A DNA stretch of 64,000 bases. Origin: Vulcanococcus sp. (GTDB taxonomy: Bacteria > Cyanobacteriota > Cyanobacteriia > PCC-6307 > Cyanobiaceae). The notes under the pieces were generated by a model. It was not told where the DNA came from, made no database searches, and was given only the letters and a program-made list of their open reading frames with translations. Positions 41,952 to 50,809 of the stretch are shown here, piece after piece. The position numbers were made by a program, and so were the translations under genes. Every line of letters begins with the position of its first letter. Positions within the stretch are counted from its first letter, which is position 1. The DNA is taken from assembly GCA_019264575.1 (NCBI GenBank), contig JAHUZV010000009.1:24298-88297 (forward strand), given 5' to 3'.

Positions 41952-42650
41952 CTACTGCTGCTGTTGCTGCGCCTGCCAGCGGGCGTAGAGATCGGGGCGG
42001 CGCTGCTGGGTTCGCTCCTGTTGTTGTTGGGATCGCCAGCGGGCGATGGCGCCGTGGTCGCCGCTCCGGAGCACCTCGGGCACGGTCATGCCGTGGAAGT
42101 CGGCGGGACGGGTGTAGTGGGGGTGCTCCAGCAGGAGGGCGCTGTGGCTTTCCTCTTCGAGGCAGGCTTCGGTGCCCACGGTGCCGGGCAGCAGCCGAAC
42201 CACGCCGTTGATGATCGTCATCGCCGGCAGTTCGCCGCCGGTGAGCACGAAATCGCCGATCGACACCTCTTCATCGGCCAGGGCGCGGATGCGCTCATCG
42301 AAGCCTTCGTAGTGGCCGCAGAGAAACACGAGCTGGTCGTAGTCCGCTGCCCAGCGGCGCAGATCGGCCTGCTCCAGCGGTTTCCCCTGGGGGCTCATCA
42401 GCAGCACCCGCCGCCGTGGCAGCACCGGGATGCTCTCCACCGCTGCGTAGACAGGCTCGGGTTTGAGCACCATGCCGGCGCCGCCGCCGTAGGGCTCATC
42501 GTCCACCTTGCGGTAGCGATCGGTGGCGAACTCGCGCGGGTTGTGCACGTGCAGTGCAGCCCGCCCGGCAGCGAAGGCACGGCCGATCACCCCCAGGCCC
42601 TGCAGCGGCGCGAACGCCTCCGGGGCCAGGCTCACCACATCAAGGCGCAT
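41952..42650 (-). CDS. trmD: tRNA (guanine-N1)-methyltransferase
   Basis: Methylates G37 of tRNAs reading CNN codons and prevents frameshifting. The 232-residue protein shows the TrmD knot: MRLDVVSLAPEAFAPL, VDDEPYGGGAGMVLKPEPVY, VLLMSPQGKPLEQADLRRWA, LVFLCGHYEGFDERI, EVSIGDFVLTGGELPAMTII and the C-terminal YTRPADFHGMTVPEVL with a Gln-rich tail. It follows the lyase gene by 4 bp and era by about 490 bp in the same direction. Confidence 0.97.
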   Translation of the reverse strand: MRLDVVSLAPEAFAPLQGLGVIGRAFAAGRAALHVHNPREFATDRYRKVDDEPYGGGAGMVLKPEPVYAAVESIPVLPRRRVLLMSPQGKPLEQADLRRWAADYDQLVFLCGHYEGFDERIRALADEEVSIGDFVLTGGELPAMTIINGVVRLLPGTVGTEACLEEESHSALLLEHPHYTRPADFHGMTVPEVLRSGDHGAIARWRSQQQQERTQQRRPDLYARWQAQQQQQ

Positions 42651-42654
42651 CGGA

Positions 42655-43125
42655 TCAGGCGGCGGCGGCCGGCTTGCTCACCCGCCGAATCTCAGAGCTG
42701 AAGCTGGCCCGGCCGGGCAGACCGTCGGCCGGCTGCTCAATCGTGGAGCGCAGGCGCAGGTTGGGCTTGTTGAACCAGATGCGCTCGCGCAGCTCAGTGC
42801 CGTTGTGCTCGCTCACCAGCTCGAGGCTGCCGTCGGGCCAGAGGGTCCAGCGGCCCTGCTGATCACCCGCGCTGAAGCTGCCATCCGCTGCAAACAGGAG
42901 CTGCCGCGGCGGCTGATCTTTTGGCCCCACGCTCAAACCGCCCGGCGAACCATCGAGGTAACGCACCACCAGCTCACCGCGCTCGCTGCTGTGCCATTCA
43001 TCCCCTTCGCCCGCTTCGGCCTGCGTTCCCAGCAGGAAGCGCGAGCGCAGGCTCATCCACTCGCCTTCGCAAAAGCGCAGGAAGGCTTCGATCGTGGCGG
43101 GGGGGAAGGTGGCGGGTTCGCTCAT
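42655..43125 (-). CDS. CpcS/CpeS-type phycobiliprotein lyase
   Basis: A 156-residue lipocalin-like bilin lyase that attaches phycocyanobilin or a related bilin to phycobiliprotein cysteines. The family pattern is visible: FLRFCEGEWMSLRSRFLLG near the N-terminus, ELVVRYLDGSPGGLSVGP, FAADGSFSAGDQQGRWTLWP, SLELVSEHNGTELRERIWF and NLRLRSTIEQPADGLPGRAS. The substrate site cannot be assigned; CpcS, CpeS and CpeU share this fold. It sits between era and trmD. Confidence 0.85.
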   Translation of the reverse strand: MSEPATFPPATIEAFLRFCEGEWMSLRSRFLLGTQAEAGEGDEWHSSERGELVVRYLDGSPGGLSVGPKDQPPRQLLFAADGSFSAGDQQGRWTLWPDGSLELVSEHNGTELRERIWFNKPNLRLRSTIEQPADGLPGRASFSSEIRRVSKPAAAA

Positions 43126-43137
43126 CGCTGGATTCTC

Positions 43138-44130
43138 TCAGCTGTCGCCGCGGTAGCCCAGTTCCGCCAGGCGCGACGCGCTGCGGCGCCAGTTGGGCAC
43201 CACCTTCACGAAGAGCTCTAGATACACCGGCCCGTTGATCAGCTTTTGCATCTGCTGGCGGGCGCCGCTGCCGATCTCCCGCAGCATCCGCCCGCCTTTG
43301 CCGATCAGGATTCCCTTCTGGCTGTTGCGCTCCACCAACACCGTGGCCAGCACGGCTGTGCGCGGCCCATCGTCCACGATGCGCTCGATCTGCACGGCCA
43401 CGGAGTGGGGCACCTCTTCACGGGTGTGTTGCAGCACCTGCTCGCGAATCAACTCCGCCAAGAGCAGCTGTTCCGGCTGATCGCTCACCGCATCGGGCGG
43501 GTAGAGGTGCGGTCCTTCAGGTAGGGCCGCTGAGAGGGCTTCCACCAGGCCATTGGTGCCATCGCCGGTGAGGGCGCTCACTGGGTGCAGGGGCCAGTCG
43601 GAAATCAGCTCGCGGTAGCTCGCCTCCAGGTCGGCGGCCTGGGCTGGATCTACCAAGTCGTGCTTGTTGAGCGCTACGTGCACAGGCGCCCGGGCGTGGG
43701 CCAACAGATCCACGATGAAGCCATCCCCGCGGCCAGCTGGTTGGCTGCCATCCACCAGCAGCAGCACCAGATCCACCTCGCCGATGGCACCGCGGGCGGT
43801 TTGCACCAGGCGCTCCCCGAGCAGATGGTGTGGTTTGTGGATGCCGGGGGTGTCCACCAGCACCAGCTGGGCGGAGGGGGTGGTGAGGATGGCGCGCAGG
43901 CGGTTGCGCGTGGTCTGCGCGATGGGGGAGGTGATCGCCACCTTCTCGCCCACCAATTGATTGAGCAGGGTGGATTTGCCCACATTGGGTCGCCCCACCA
44001 GGGCCACAAAGCCAGAGCGGAAGCCTTCAGGGCTATCGCCCAGCTGGAAGCCACTGGCCATTGCTTCGGCCGGCAGGTCGCTCAGATCTGGAAACGGCGG
44101 CAGCGGGTCGGTGGGGTGGCTTGGTTCCAT
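43138..44130 (-). CDS. era: GTPase Era
   Basis: Ribosome-assembly GTPase that binds the 3' end of 16S rRNA. The 330-residue protein has an N-terminal extension (about 1-35) rich in Pro/Asp. The G motifs follow: VGRPNVGKSTLLNQLVGEKV (G1), DTPGIHKPHHLLGE (G3), NKHDLVD (G4) and SALTGDG (G5). The C-terminal KH domain has SQKGILIGKGGRMLREIGSG and VYLELFVKVVPNWRRS. The start is the ATG at 44130. It heads the era-lyase-trmD run. Confidence 0.97.
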   Translation of the reverse strand: MEPSHPTDPLPPFPDLSDLPAEAMASGFQLGDSPEGFRSGFVALVGRPNVGKSTLLNQLVGEKVAITSPIAQTTRNRLRAILTTPSAQLVLVDTPGIHKPHHLLGERLVQTARGAIGEVDLVLLLVDGSQPAGRGDGFIVDLLAHARAPVHVALNKHDLVDPAQAADLEASYRELISDWPLHPVSALTGDGTNGLVEALSAALPEGPHLYPPDAVSDQPEQLLLAELIREQVLQHTREEVPHSVAVQIERIVDDGPRTAVLATVLVERNSQKGILIGKGGRMLREIGSGARQQMQKLINGPVYLELFVKVVPNWRRSASRLAELGYRGDS

Positions 44131-44174
44131 AACGTCACCATGGCAGCCCGCCGTTCATTTGGGTCCCCGCGCTG

Positions 44175-44711
44175 ATGACCGAGAACACCGACAGCACACC
44201 GCTTCAGCCCACCTTCCAGCAGGCCATGGAGATCACGGCCCAGTGGCTCGCGCTCTGGGAGAACGGCGAGCTCAGTGACGAGGTGCTCAGCGATCGCGTG
44301 GCTGAACTGGTGGCAAGCCGCGATGGGGCCCGCGGCTTTTTTGTGGTGTCGCTGGCAGGCGACTCGCCACTGATGGATCGCCTGCCGGATCCGGTGGTGT
44401 TGGCGCTGCGCCAGGCCGGTGATGGCGTGGTGGATCTGAGCGCACGCAATCTGGCGATGAGCACGGCGATGGCCCTGCACCATCAGCGCAATGGCGATGC
44501 CGGTCAGCAGGGCGGATCCGAGCGGGTGCAACTGCGCTGCACCGAGCTGCTGCGTCTGCTCGAGCCGGTTGCCGTGAAGGAGCGTCTTGAAACGCTGCTG
44601 GAGGCGACCGATGGCCGCGGTGAGGATGTGGCCTTCCTGGATCGATGGGGCTACGACGCCGATCAGCGCGCCGCCATCGCTGAGGCGGTGCTGGCCGTGG
44701 CTGAGGGCTGA
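44175..44711 (+). CDS. Conserved cyanobacterial protein of unknown function
   Basis: A 178-residue soluble, acidic, helical protein. Segments: FQQAMEITAQWLALWENGEL, VLSDRVAELVASRDGARGFF, DRLPDPVVLALRQAGDGVVD and LLEPVAVKERLETLLEATDG. No cysteine cluster, membrane helix or nucleotide motif. It is divergent from era with a 44-bp gap. I believe it belongs to a family found in most picocyanobacteria, but I have no function for it. Confidence 0.8.
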   Translation: MTENTDSTPLQPTFQQAMEITAQWLALWENGELSDEVLSDRVAELVASRDGARGFFVVSLAGDSPLMDRLPDPVVLALRQAGDGVVDLSARNLAMSTAMALHHQRNGDAGQQGGSERVQLRCTELLRLLEPVAVKERLETLLEATDGRGEDVAFLDRWGYDADQRAAIAEAVLAVAEG

Positions 44712-44758
44712 CTGCGCCCGTCTTTTCTTGTTCTGTCTGGCGTCCAGTGTCCGGCTTG

Positions 44759-44776
44759 GGATATCTACGGATATCC
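44759..44776. repeat. GGATATC-type 17-bp motif, second copy
   Basis: On the minus strand this reads GGATATCCGTAGATATC, differing at one base from GGATATCCGTGGATATC at 17431-17447. It also folds as GGATATC-TACG-GATATCC. Both copies are intergenic and close to intrinsic terminators. Confidence 0.6.
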
Positions 44777-44799
44777 GCAGCTCGACGCTGTTACGGCAC

Positions 44800-44827
44800 A
44801 AAAAAAGCACCCCTGATGGGGTGCTTT
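44800..44827 (-). terminator. Rho-independent terminator of the Bax inhibitor-like gene
   Basis: A perfect stem AAAGCACCCC (44804-44813) / GGGGTGCTTT (44818-44827) with loop TGAT. It is followed on the minus strand by a T run. The plus-strand side has only the TTT of the stem. Confidence 0.93.
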
Positions 44828-44858
44828 GAGCTGATAACGGAAGGCTCTGGCGACTGGA

Positions 44859-45593
44859 TCAGTCGCGGCGGCCGCCGCCGTTGAGGGCGATCACCAGGCG
44901 CAGGATGAAGATGAACAGGTTGATGTAGGTGAGGTACATGCCCAGAGCGCCGGCCAGGTACTGGTCGTCGCTGTAGGTGCGGGGCATCGTGTAGAAGTCA
45001 ACGAAGGCGGCGCCCACGAAGATCACGGTGCCGAAGCCTGCGATCAGCAGTTCCATGCCGCCCATGCCGAAGCCGGGCACAAAGATGCCGCCCACGATCT
45101 GCACGAGCATGGCGATCACCAGGCCGATGATGCCCAGGCCCACCACGCCGCTCAGGGCCTGACCGACGCTGTCGCTCATGCGACGGCCCATCACCGAGGC
45201 CGCCACAAAGGTGATGCCCGTGGCGAGAGCTGCGGTGCCGATGGCGCCGATGCCTGCGGTGCCGATGGCCATCGCCACCAGGCCGCTGAGGGTGTAGCCG
45301 GTGATCAGGCTGTAGGCAGCCAGCAGCGGCAGAGCCGTGCTGTTGTTGCCCTTCATGGCCACGTTCTGGGCCGCGAAGAAGAGGATGAAGTTGCCGATCA
45401 AAGCCACCCAGAACAGGGGCATGAACAGTGCCGGGTTGCTGGCCATCAGGGCCAGGCCACCCATCACGCCACCGGCGGTGAGCACCATGCCGCCGCCCAC
45501 GTAGGGCAGGGCCTTGTTGACCACATTGGGGCCTACCAGCGCGCTCGATTGAGCCTCGCGGATGGCCTCCTGGAAATTGCTGCTGGCCGGCAT
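44859..45593 (-). CDS. Bax inhibitor-1/YccA family membrane protein
   Basis: A 244-residue protein with seven hydrophobic segments (for example MVLTAGGVMGGLALMASNPA, LFMPLFWVALIGNFILFFAA, LITGYTLSGLVAMAIGTAGI). The C-terminal VDFYTMPRTYSDDQYLAGAL and LTYINLFIFILRLVIALNGG fit the BI-1 signature. Bacterial members act as pH-gated Ca2+ leak channels (BsYetJ) or interact with FtsH (E. coli YccA); which applies here is unknown. Own terminator at 44800-44827; phoH lies 73 bp upstream in the same direction. Confidence 0.9.
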   Translation of the reverse strand: MPASSNFQEAIREAQSSALVGPNVVNKALPYVGGGMVLTAGGVMGGLALMASNPALFMPLFWVALIGNFILFFAAQNVAMKGNNSTALPLLAAYSLITGYTLSGLVAMAIGTAGIGAIGTAALATGITFVAASVMGRRMSDSVGQALSGVVGLGIIGLVIAMLVQIVGGIFVPGFGMGGMELLIAGFGTVIFVGAAFVDFYTMPRTYSDDQYLAGALGMYLTYINLFIFILRLVIALNGGGRRD

Positions 45594-45666
45594 GGCACAG
45601 GAAGAAGACTGAACTCATCCTGCCAGCGCTGTCTAGGTTGCGCGGGCTTTGTGAGTGTGGATCCCC

Positions 45667-46662
45667 CTATTCGCGGCGCCGCGAGCTGTTGCGGGTCTCG
45701 TCGCGGGCGGCGTAGGCATGCACCAGGCGCTGCACCAAGGGGTGACGCACCACATCGGCAGCGGTGAGCCGGCAGATGGCGACGCCTTCCACGCCCTCCA
45801 GCACCTGAGCTGCTTCGATCAGGCCGCTGAGTTGATTGGGGGGGAGGTCGATCTGGGTGGGGTCGCCAGTCACCACCATGCGGGAGCCCTCACCGAGGCG
45901 GGTGAGCACCATGCGCATCTGGGCGGTGGTGGTGTTCTGGGCCTCATCGAGGATCACGAAGGCATCGGCCAGGGTGCGGCCGCGCATGTAGGCCAGCGGT
46001 GCCACCTCGATCACGTTCTTCTCGATTAGAGCGGCGGTGCGCTCTTGGCCCAGCAGGGTGTGCAGGGCGTCGTAGAGGGGGCGCAGATAGGGATCCACCT
46101 TCTGCTGCAGATCGCCGGGCAAAAAGCCGAGGCGCTCGCCGGCTTCCACGGCGGGGCGGGTGAGGATCAGGCGCTCGACGCGGCGCTCCTGCAGGGCACG
46201 CACGGCTTGCACCGCGGCCAGGAAGGTTTTGCCGGTGCCAGCAGGGCCTAGGGCCAGGGTGAGGTCGTGGCGCTCGATCGCCTCCACGTAGGCCTTTTGC
46301 TTGAGCGTGCGCGGGCGCAGCAGTTTTCCGCTCTGGCTACGGGCCAGCACCTGCTTGCCCAGTTGCTGGTGCTCTTCGCCCCGGCCGGTATCGAGGGCGG
46401 TGAGCGCGGTTTGCACATCCACCTGGGTGATGGCCTGGCCCTCCTGCCAGAGGGGGCGCAGCAGCTCCACCAGGCCAGCGGCCCGCTCCAGCTGGGTGGG
46501 CCGGCCGCGCAGGTGCAATGACAAACCCCGCAACACCAGCGAAGCACCAGTCAGGGCTTCGAGGCGATGCAGGGTGGTTTCAGCCTCCCCAGCCAGAGCC
46601 ATGGCGGCGTCCTGGTCGGGAAGGTCGATCGTGAAGGTGGTGAGGGTGTCAGCCCCGGACAT
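45667..46662 (-). CDS. phoH: PhoH family ATPase
   Basis: A 331-residue PhoH-like protein with a P-loop helicase-type core, associated with RNA metabolism. Motifs: ALGPAGTGKTFLAAVQAVRA (Walker A), RLILTRPAVEAGERLGFLPG, AFVILDEAQNTTTAQMRMVL (Walker B) and SRMVVTGDPTQIDLPPNQLS. A KH-like N-terminal part precedes it. It lies 12 bp after rpsP, in the ffh-rpsP-phoH run. Confidence 0.95.
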   Translation of the reverse strand: MSGADTLTTFTIDLPDQDAAMALAGEAETTLHRLEALTGASLVLRGLSLHLRGRPTQLERAAGLVELLRPLWQEGQAITQVDVQTALTALDTGRGEEHQQLGKQVLARSQSGKLLRPRTLKQKAYVEAIERHDLTLALGPAGTGKTFLAAVQAVRALQERRVERLILTRPAVEAGERLGFLPGDLQQKVDPYLRPLYDALHTLLGQERTAALIEKNVIEVAPLAYMRGRTLADAFVILDEAQNTTTAQMRMVLTRLGEGSRMVVTGDPTQIDLPPNQLSGLIEAAQVLEGVEGVAICRLTAADVVRHPLVQRLVHAYAARDETRNSSRRRE

Positions 46663-46674
46663 GGGGGCTCAGCC

Positions 46675-47085
46675 TCAGGCTTCCGCTGCTTCTTCGGCGG
46701 GAGCTTCTGCGGCAGCGGCAGCAGCCTCAGCGGCGGCGGCAGCTTCAGCAGCCTTGGCTTCGGCAGCTTCCTTGGCGGCCTGCTTAGCAGCGGCTTCGCG
46801 GGCAGCAGCTTGCTTCTTCTGGCCGATCACCACGGAAGGACGCACCTTCTTCTCCACCAGCCCGCCGCGCTCGAGCAGGGTGAGCACGCTTTCGGTGGGT
46901 TGAGCGCCCTGAGCCAGACGAGCCCGGATGGCCTCGGTGTCGAGACGGGTCTCCTTGGTGCGGGGGTTGTAGAAGCCCAGCTCCTCGAGGGGGCGACCAT
47001 CGCGGCGGGAGGTGCTGTTGCAGGCCACGAGGCGGAAGCTCGCTTCCCGCTTCTTACCGAACCGCTTCAGGCGGAGCTTGATCAT
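46675..47085 (-). CDS. rpsP: 30S ribosomal protein bS16 with long Ala-rich tail
   Basis: Small-subunit protein S16. The first ~85 residues are canonical ([56 protein letters not shown]). Residues ~95-136 are an extra Ala/Glu/Lys helix with no counterpart in E. coli S16, which has about 82 residues. Similar tails occur in picocyanobacterial S16. The ATG at 47085 is the second of two overlapping candidates and matches the family start. It is between ffh and phoH. Confidence 0.97.
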   Translation of the reverse strand: MIKLRLKRFGKKREASFRLVACNSTSRRDGRPLEELGFYNPRTKETRLDTEAIRARLAQGAQPTESVLTLLERGGLVEKKVRPSVVIGQKKQAAAREAAAKQAAKEAAEAKAAEAAAAAEAAAAAAEAPAEEAAEA

Positions 47086-47181
47086 CGTGGCCTTGCCTTG
47101 CTGACTGGATAAGGGGTGCGTGATCCGTTGGGGGCGGAATCGCGCGCCAAACGACCACAATACTCTTCGGGGTGAACCTCC

Positions 47182-48654
47182 TCAGAGCTCTCCGAAACCC
47201 TTGCGCTTCTTGGCCGGCTTCGGCGCTTTGGGCATGCCGCCGCCGCCGCGAGCAGGGCCGCCCATTCCCGGCATCCCACCACCCATTCCAGGCATCCCCA
47301 TCCCCGGGAAGCCGCCCATCCCTGGGAAGCCACCCATTCCCGGCATGCCGCCGCCGCGGGTCATCTGCTGCATGAAACCGCGCATCTGCTGGAAGTTCTG
47401 CAGCACCTTGTCCACATCCGCCGGGGTGTGACCGCTGCCGCTGGCGATGCGGCGCCGGCGCGAGGGGTTGGCGGCCAGCAGATCGGGGTCGCGGCGCTCG
47501 GCTTCCGTCATCGAGCTGATCATTGCCTCGATCTTCTTGAGCTGCTCTTCGCCCTGCTTGAGCATGCCGTCGTCGATCTTGTTCATGCCGGGGATCAGCT
47601 TCATCAAGCCCCCCAGCGAGCCCATGCGCTTGATCAGGCGCATCTGCTGCACGAAGTCCGAGAAGTCGAAGGTGGCTTCCTGGAGCTTCTGCTGCATCTT
47701 GGCCACATCGGCCAGCTCCACCTCCTTCTGGGCCTTCTCCACCAGGGTGAGCACATCACCCATGCCGAGGATGCGGCTGGCCATCCGCTCGGGGTGGAAG
47801 GGCTGCAGCGCCTCCACCTTCTCGCCGGTGCCGATGAACTTGATCGGCGCGCCGCTCACCTTGCGGATCGAGAGGGCGGCGCCACCGCGGGAGTCGCCGT
47901 CGAGCTTGGTGAGCACGGCGCCGGTGATGCCCACCTGCTCATGGAAGGCGCGGGTGAGTTCGGCCGCTTCCTGGCCGATCATCGAATCCACCACCAGCAG
48001 CACCTCATCGGGGCTGCAGGCTTCGCGGATCCGCACCATCTCCTCCATCATCGATTGATCGATCTGGAGGCGGCCGGCGGTGTCCACCAGCACCGTGTCG
48101 AAGCCTTCGGCCTTGGCCTTCTCGATGCCAGCGGCAGCGATGTCTTCCGGTTTGGCTTCGGTGCCGAGGCTGAACACCTCCACGCCGATCTGGCCGCCGA
48201 GGGTCTTGAGCTGATCGATCGCCGCCGGGCGATACACGTCGGCACCCACCAGCAGTGCTTTGCGGCCCTGTTCTTTGAGGTGCAGGCCGAGCTTGGCGGT
48301 GGCGGTGGTTTTACCGGCGCCCTGCAGGCCGGCCATCAGCACCACGGAGGGTTCGCCCGCCTTGCCGCCGGCAGCGAGGGGCGCGTTCTCGCCGCCCATG
48401 GTGTCCACGAGCTGCTCGTGCACCACCTGGATGAACTTCTGATCCGGGCTGATGCCGCGCACCACCTCGGCGCCGAGAGCCTTCTTGCGAACTTCGTCCA
48501 CGAAGTCCTTCACCACCGGCAGGCTCACATCGGCCTCCAGCAGGGCACGGCGCACCTCTTTCAGGGCGCCATCCACGTTGGTTTCGCTGATCGAGCCCTG
48601 GCCGCGCAGGTTCTTGACCGCGTCTTCAAACCGCTGGGAAAGCTCGTCGAACAT
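47182..48654 (-). CDS. ffh: Signal recognition particle protein Ffh
   Basis: Binds signal sequences and 4.5S RNA and delivers ribosomes to FtsY. The 490-residue protein has the N domain (about 1-85) and the GTPase G domain: GLQGAGKTTATAKLG, DVYRPAAIDQLKTL, DTAGRLQIDQSMMEE, TKLDGDSRGGAALSI, FIGTGEKVEALQPFHPERMA. The M domain includes MRLIKRMGSLGGLMKLIPGM. The C-terminus carries an unusual Met/Gly/Pro repeat tail (GGFPGMGGFPGMGMPGMGGG) ending in a basic KAPKPAKKRKGFGEL. Confidence 0.97.
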   Translation of the reverse strand: MFDELSQRFEDAVKNLRGQGSISETNVDGALKEVRRALLEADVSLPVVKDFVDEVRKKALGAEVVRGISPDQKFIQVVHEQLVDTMGGENAPLAAGGKAGEPSVVLMAGLQGAGKTTATAKLGLHLKEQGRKALLVGADVYRPAAIDQLKTLGGQIGVEVFSLGTEAKPEDIAAAGIEKAKAEGFDTVLVDTAGRLQIDQSMMEEMVRIREACSPDEVLLVVDSMIGQEAAELTRAFHEQVGITGAVLTKLDGDSRGGAALSIRKVSGAPIKFIGTGEKVEALQPFHPERMASRILGMGDVLTLVEKAQKEVELADVAKMQQKLQEATFDFSDFVQQMRLIKRMGSLGGLMKLIPGMNKIDDGMLKQGEEQLKKIEAMISSMTEAERRDPDLLAANPSRRRRIASGSGHTPADVDKVLQNFQQMRGFMQQMTRGGGMPGMGGFPGMGGFPGMGMPGMGGGMPGMGGPARGGGGMPKAPKPAKKRKGFGEL

Positions 48655-48723
48655 CAGGTGCGCAGGCGGCTGGGGGCGTGCGGCGAGAGCCGCTAGTGGC
48701 GCGATCGTAAAAAGCCGCCGCCC

Positions 48724-50679
48724 TTAGCCCGGCTTGAAGGCCGCCAGCAGCCAGCGTTCGCCGTCGCGGGCAAACACATACGTATTGGTGAGGCTGGTGG
48801 AGGGGGTCTGGCTGAGCACGGCGCCACTGCTGCTGCGGCGCTCGTCGCTGTAGCGCAGGGTCACCTGAGCGGCGATGCGGTTGGGGCTGCGCTCGCTCAC
48901 GCTGAAGCTCTCCACGCTCGCTTTCACCGTTTCGGTGGCGCCAGCGCTGCGGTTGGCTTGCTCCTGGCGTTGCAGGAGCGCCACCTGGGAGCTGCGGGCG
49001 AGATCGCTGAGGGGCAGCGGCGCCCTGCCTCCGGCCAGCACGGTGGCCTTGGCTTCCAACCACGCTTCGAGCAATTCCTGCAGCTGCGTTTCGCTCGGAT
49101 CGGCGGCGGTGAGGGGGAAGCTCGGAGCCACGGGTGCCGGCGGCGTTGGCGGCGCTGCTGGCGGTTGGGCTTGCTCGGCCGGCTGCACCGGTATGGGCTG
49201 CGCGGGTTCGGTGCGGGGCCGCAGCAGCAGCCAACCGCCCAGGGCGATCACCAGCACGGCACCCCCGGCGGCGGGCAGGGTCCAGCGGGGAAGGTCCGCC
49301 AGGGCGGGCATGGCTGGGAGCTGAAGGTTCGGCAGGCGCCATTGGGGGCCATCCCAGAGGTCGTCGTCCTCGTCGGCGTCCGCCGCAGTGGTGTCGAGAT
49401 CTGCGGCCGGGGGCTCGAGGCTGAAATCTGGCCAGGCGGGCAGCTCCTGGGGTGTGTCGGCGGCGGCTGGCGCGGGCTCGGGGCCCGCGCTGCTGCTGAG
49501 TCGGCCGCGGATGCGGTCTTGTTGCTCCACGTAGGCCTGCACATCGCGATCGGCGAACCAGGCCTCGAGGTCGGCATCGGCATCGATGTCGCGGAAGCCG
49601 GGCAGCACTTCGCGGCTCAACCAGTCGCGGCAGTAGGCGCACAGGCGCGCCAGGGGATCGTCGCTTTGCTCATGGGCCCATTGGCGCAGGGCCTCATCGG
49701 CTCCGGCGTCGAACAGGGTCTGGGCTTGCTCCACCTGGCCGAGCAGCAGCTGCTGGCAGGCCAGGAACACCTCCATGCCGGGCTGGCCGCCCGCTTGCAG
49801 GCGCTGGAAGCCGGCTTGGATGCGCTCCGGTTTGCGCTGCACGAAGCCAGCGGCGGTGAGTGCGAAGCTGGCGAGGAAATCAGCGGTGGCAGAGCCGGCC
49901 TCCGCCCAGCGGCTGAACAGATCCACCTGCTCCTGCACCGTGAGGAATAGGCGGATCTGTTTAAAGAAGGGTTGGAATTCGGTCTGGGGGAAGTCGGGGT
50001 CGAGCTCGCCTTCGAGGCCACCGCGCTGCAGCACTAACTGCTCCAGCAGCCGGATCCCTTCCTGGCGCGCGCTGAGCGCCGAGAGATCGCGGCTGATCAG
50101 ATCGAGCACCCGGTAGGGCAGCAGCAGCTTGAGCTCGCGCTCGAGCTGGCGGCGCTGGTCGGGCAGCTGGCCCATGCGCTGCAGCAGCTGCAGGCCTTGC
50201 TGCAGGGTGCGGGCCGCGGCTTCGTAGCGGCGTTGGTTGCGGAAATCAGCGGCGGCGGCCTGGCAGGCCAAACCGGCCAGCAGGGTGAGATCGGCTTCGC
50301 GGCTGCTGCCCAGGGCCGGCGCTTGGGGTGGTTGCAGGCCGCGGCTGGCGGCTTCAAAGGCTTCCTGGGCTTGACCGGCTTCCATCAGCAGCAGCAGGCC
50401 GCCCACCTCGCGGGAGGGTGGGATTTCAAGGGCGGCAATCGAGCCTTCACCCGTGTCGGCGATGGCGGTGAGCTCGCGCTCATAGCTCTGGCGGCGGTCC
50501 TCATCGCTGAGCAGCTCAGCGCTTGCTTGCAGCAGTTCGGCCCGCGCCTGCAGCGTGTCGATGGTGAAGCCCTGGTCCGGCGCGCGATCCAAGCGTTGCT
50601 GCAGCGTGCGCAGCACGGTTTCACTGTCGGTGGTGGCGCTCACCCCGAGCAGATGGAAATGGTCGATCGGCAGTTCCAA
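48724..50679 (-). CDS. zipN: ZipN/Ftn2 (ARC6-like) cell-division protein
   Basis: Cyanobacterial FtsZ tether and divisome organiser, homologue of plastid ARC6. The 651-residue protein has an N-terminal degenerate J-like domain (about 1-75: IDHFHLLGVSATTDSETVLR, ASAELLSDEDRRQSYERELT, no HPD motif). A long helical repeat region follows (about 80-380). A single membrane segment at about 460-480 (AAGGAVLVIALGGWLLL) and a Pro/Ala-rich linker precede the C-terminal IMS/DUF4101 domain (about 540-651: LQELLEAWLEAKATVLAGG, NRIAAQVTLRYSDERR, NTYVFARDGERWLLAAFKP). Divergent from pdhA with a 130-bp gap. Confidence 0.93.
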   Translation of the reverse strand: MELPIDHFHLLGVSATTDSETVLRTLQQRLDRAPDQGFTIDTLQARAELLQASAELLSDEDRRQSYERELTAIADTGEGSIAALEIPPSREVGGLLLLMEAGQAQEAFEAASRGLQPPQAPALGSSREADLTLLAGLACQAAAADFRNQRRYEAAARTLQQGLQLLQRMGQLPDQRRQLERELKLLLPYRVLDLISRDLSALSARQEGIRLLEQLVLQRGGLEGELDPDFPQTEFQPFFKQIRLFLTVQEQVDLFSRWAEAGSATADFLASFALTAAGFVQRKPERIQAGFQRLQAGGQPGMEVFLACQQLLLGQVEQAQTLFDAGADEALRQWAHEQSDDPLARLCAYCRDWLSREVLPGFRDIDADADLEAWFADRDVQAYVEQQDRIRGRLSSSAGPEPAPAAADTPQELPAWPDFSLEPPAADLDTTAADADEDDDLWDGPQWRLPNLQLPAMPALADLPRWTLPAAGGAVLVIALGGWLLLRPRTEPAQPIPVQPAEQAQPPAAPPTPPAPVAPSFPLTAADPSETQLQELLEAWLEAKATVLAGGRAPLPLSDLARSSQVALLQRQEQANRSAGATETVKASVESFSVSERSPNRIAAQVTLRYSDERRSSSGAVLSQTPSTSLTNTYVFARDGERWLLAAFKPG

Positions 50680-50809
50680 TCCGCCCGGTTCGCTTGGGCG
50701 TGACTGTAGTCAGGGTCTGAGGTTTTGGCCTCATCCCGCACACCGTTCGGTGATGGACCCCGTACAGTCGCCTCAGCATCAGTAGTGGCCGGAAAGCCGG
50801 AAACCGCGC

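Noticed and set aside
47270-47350. Tandem short repeats near the 3' end of ffh as a possible regulatory array
   Set aside because: They are codons for the Met/Gly/Pro tail of Ffh.
47428-48696. 422-residue open frame opposite ffh
   Set aside because: Complement of the conserved Ffh GTPase frame.
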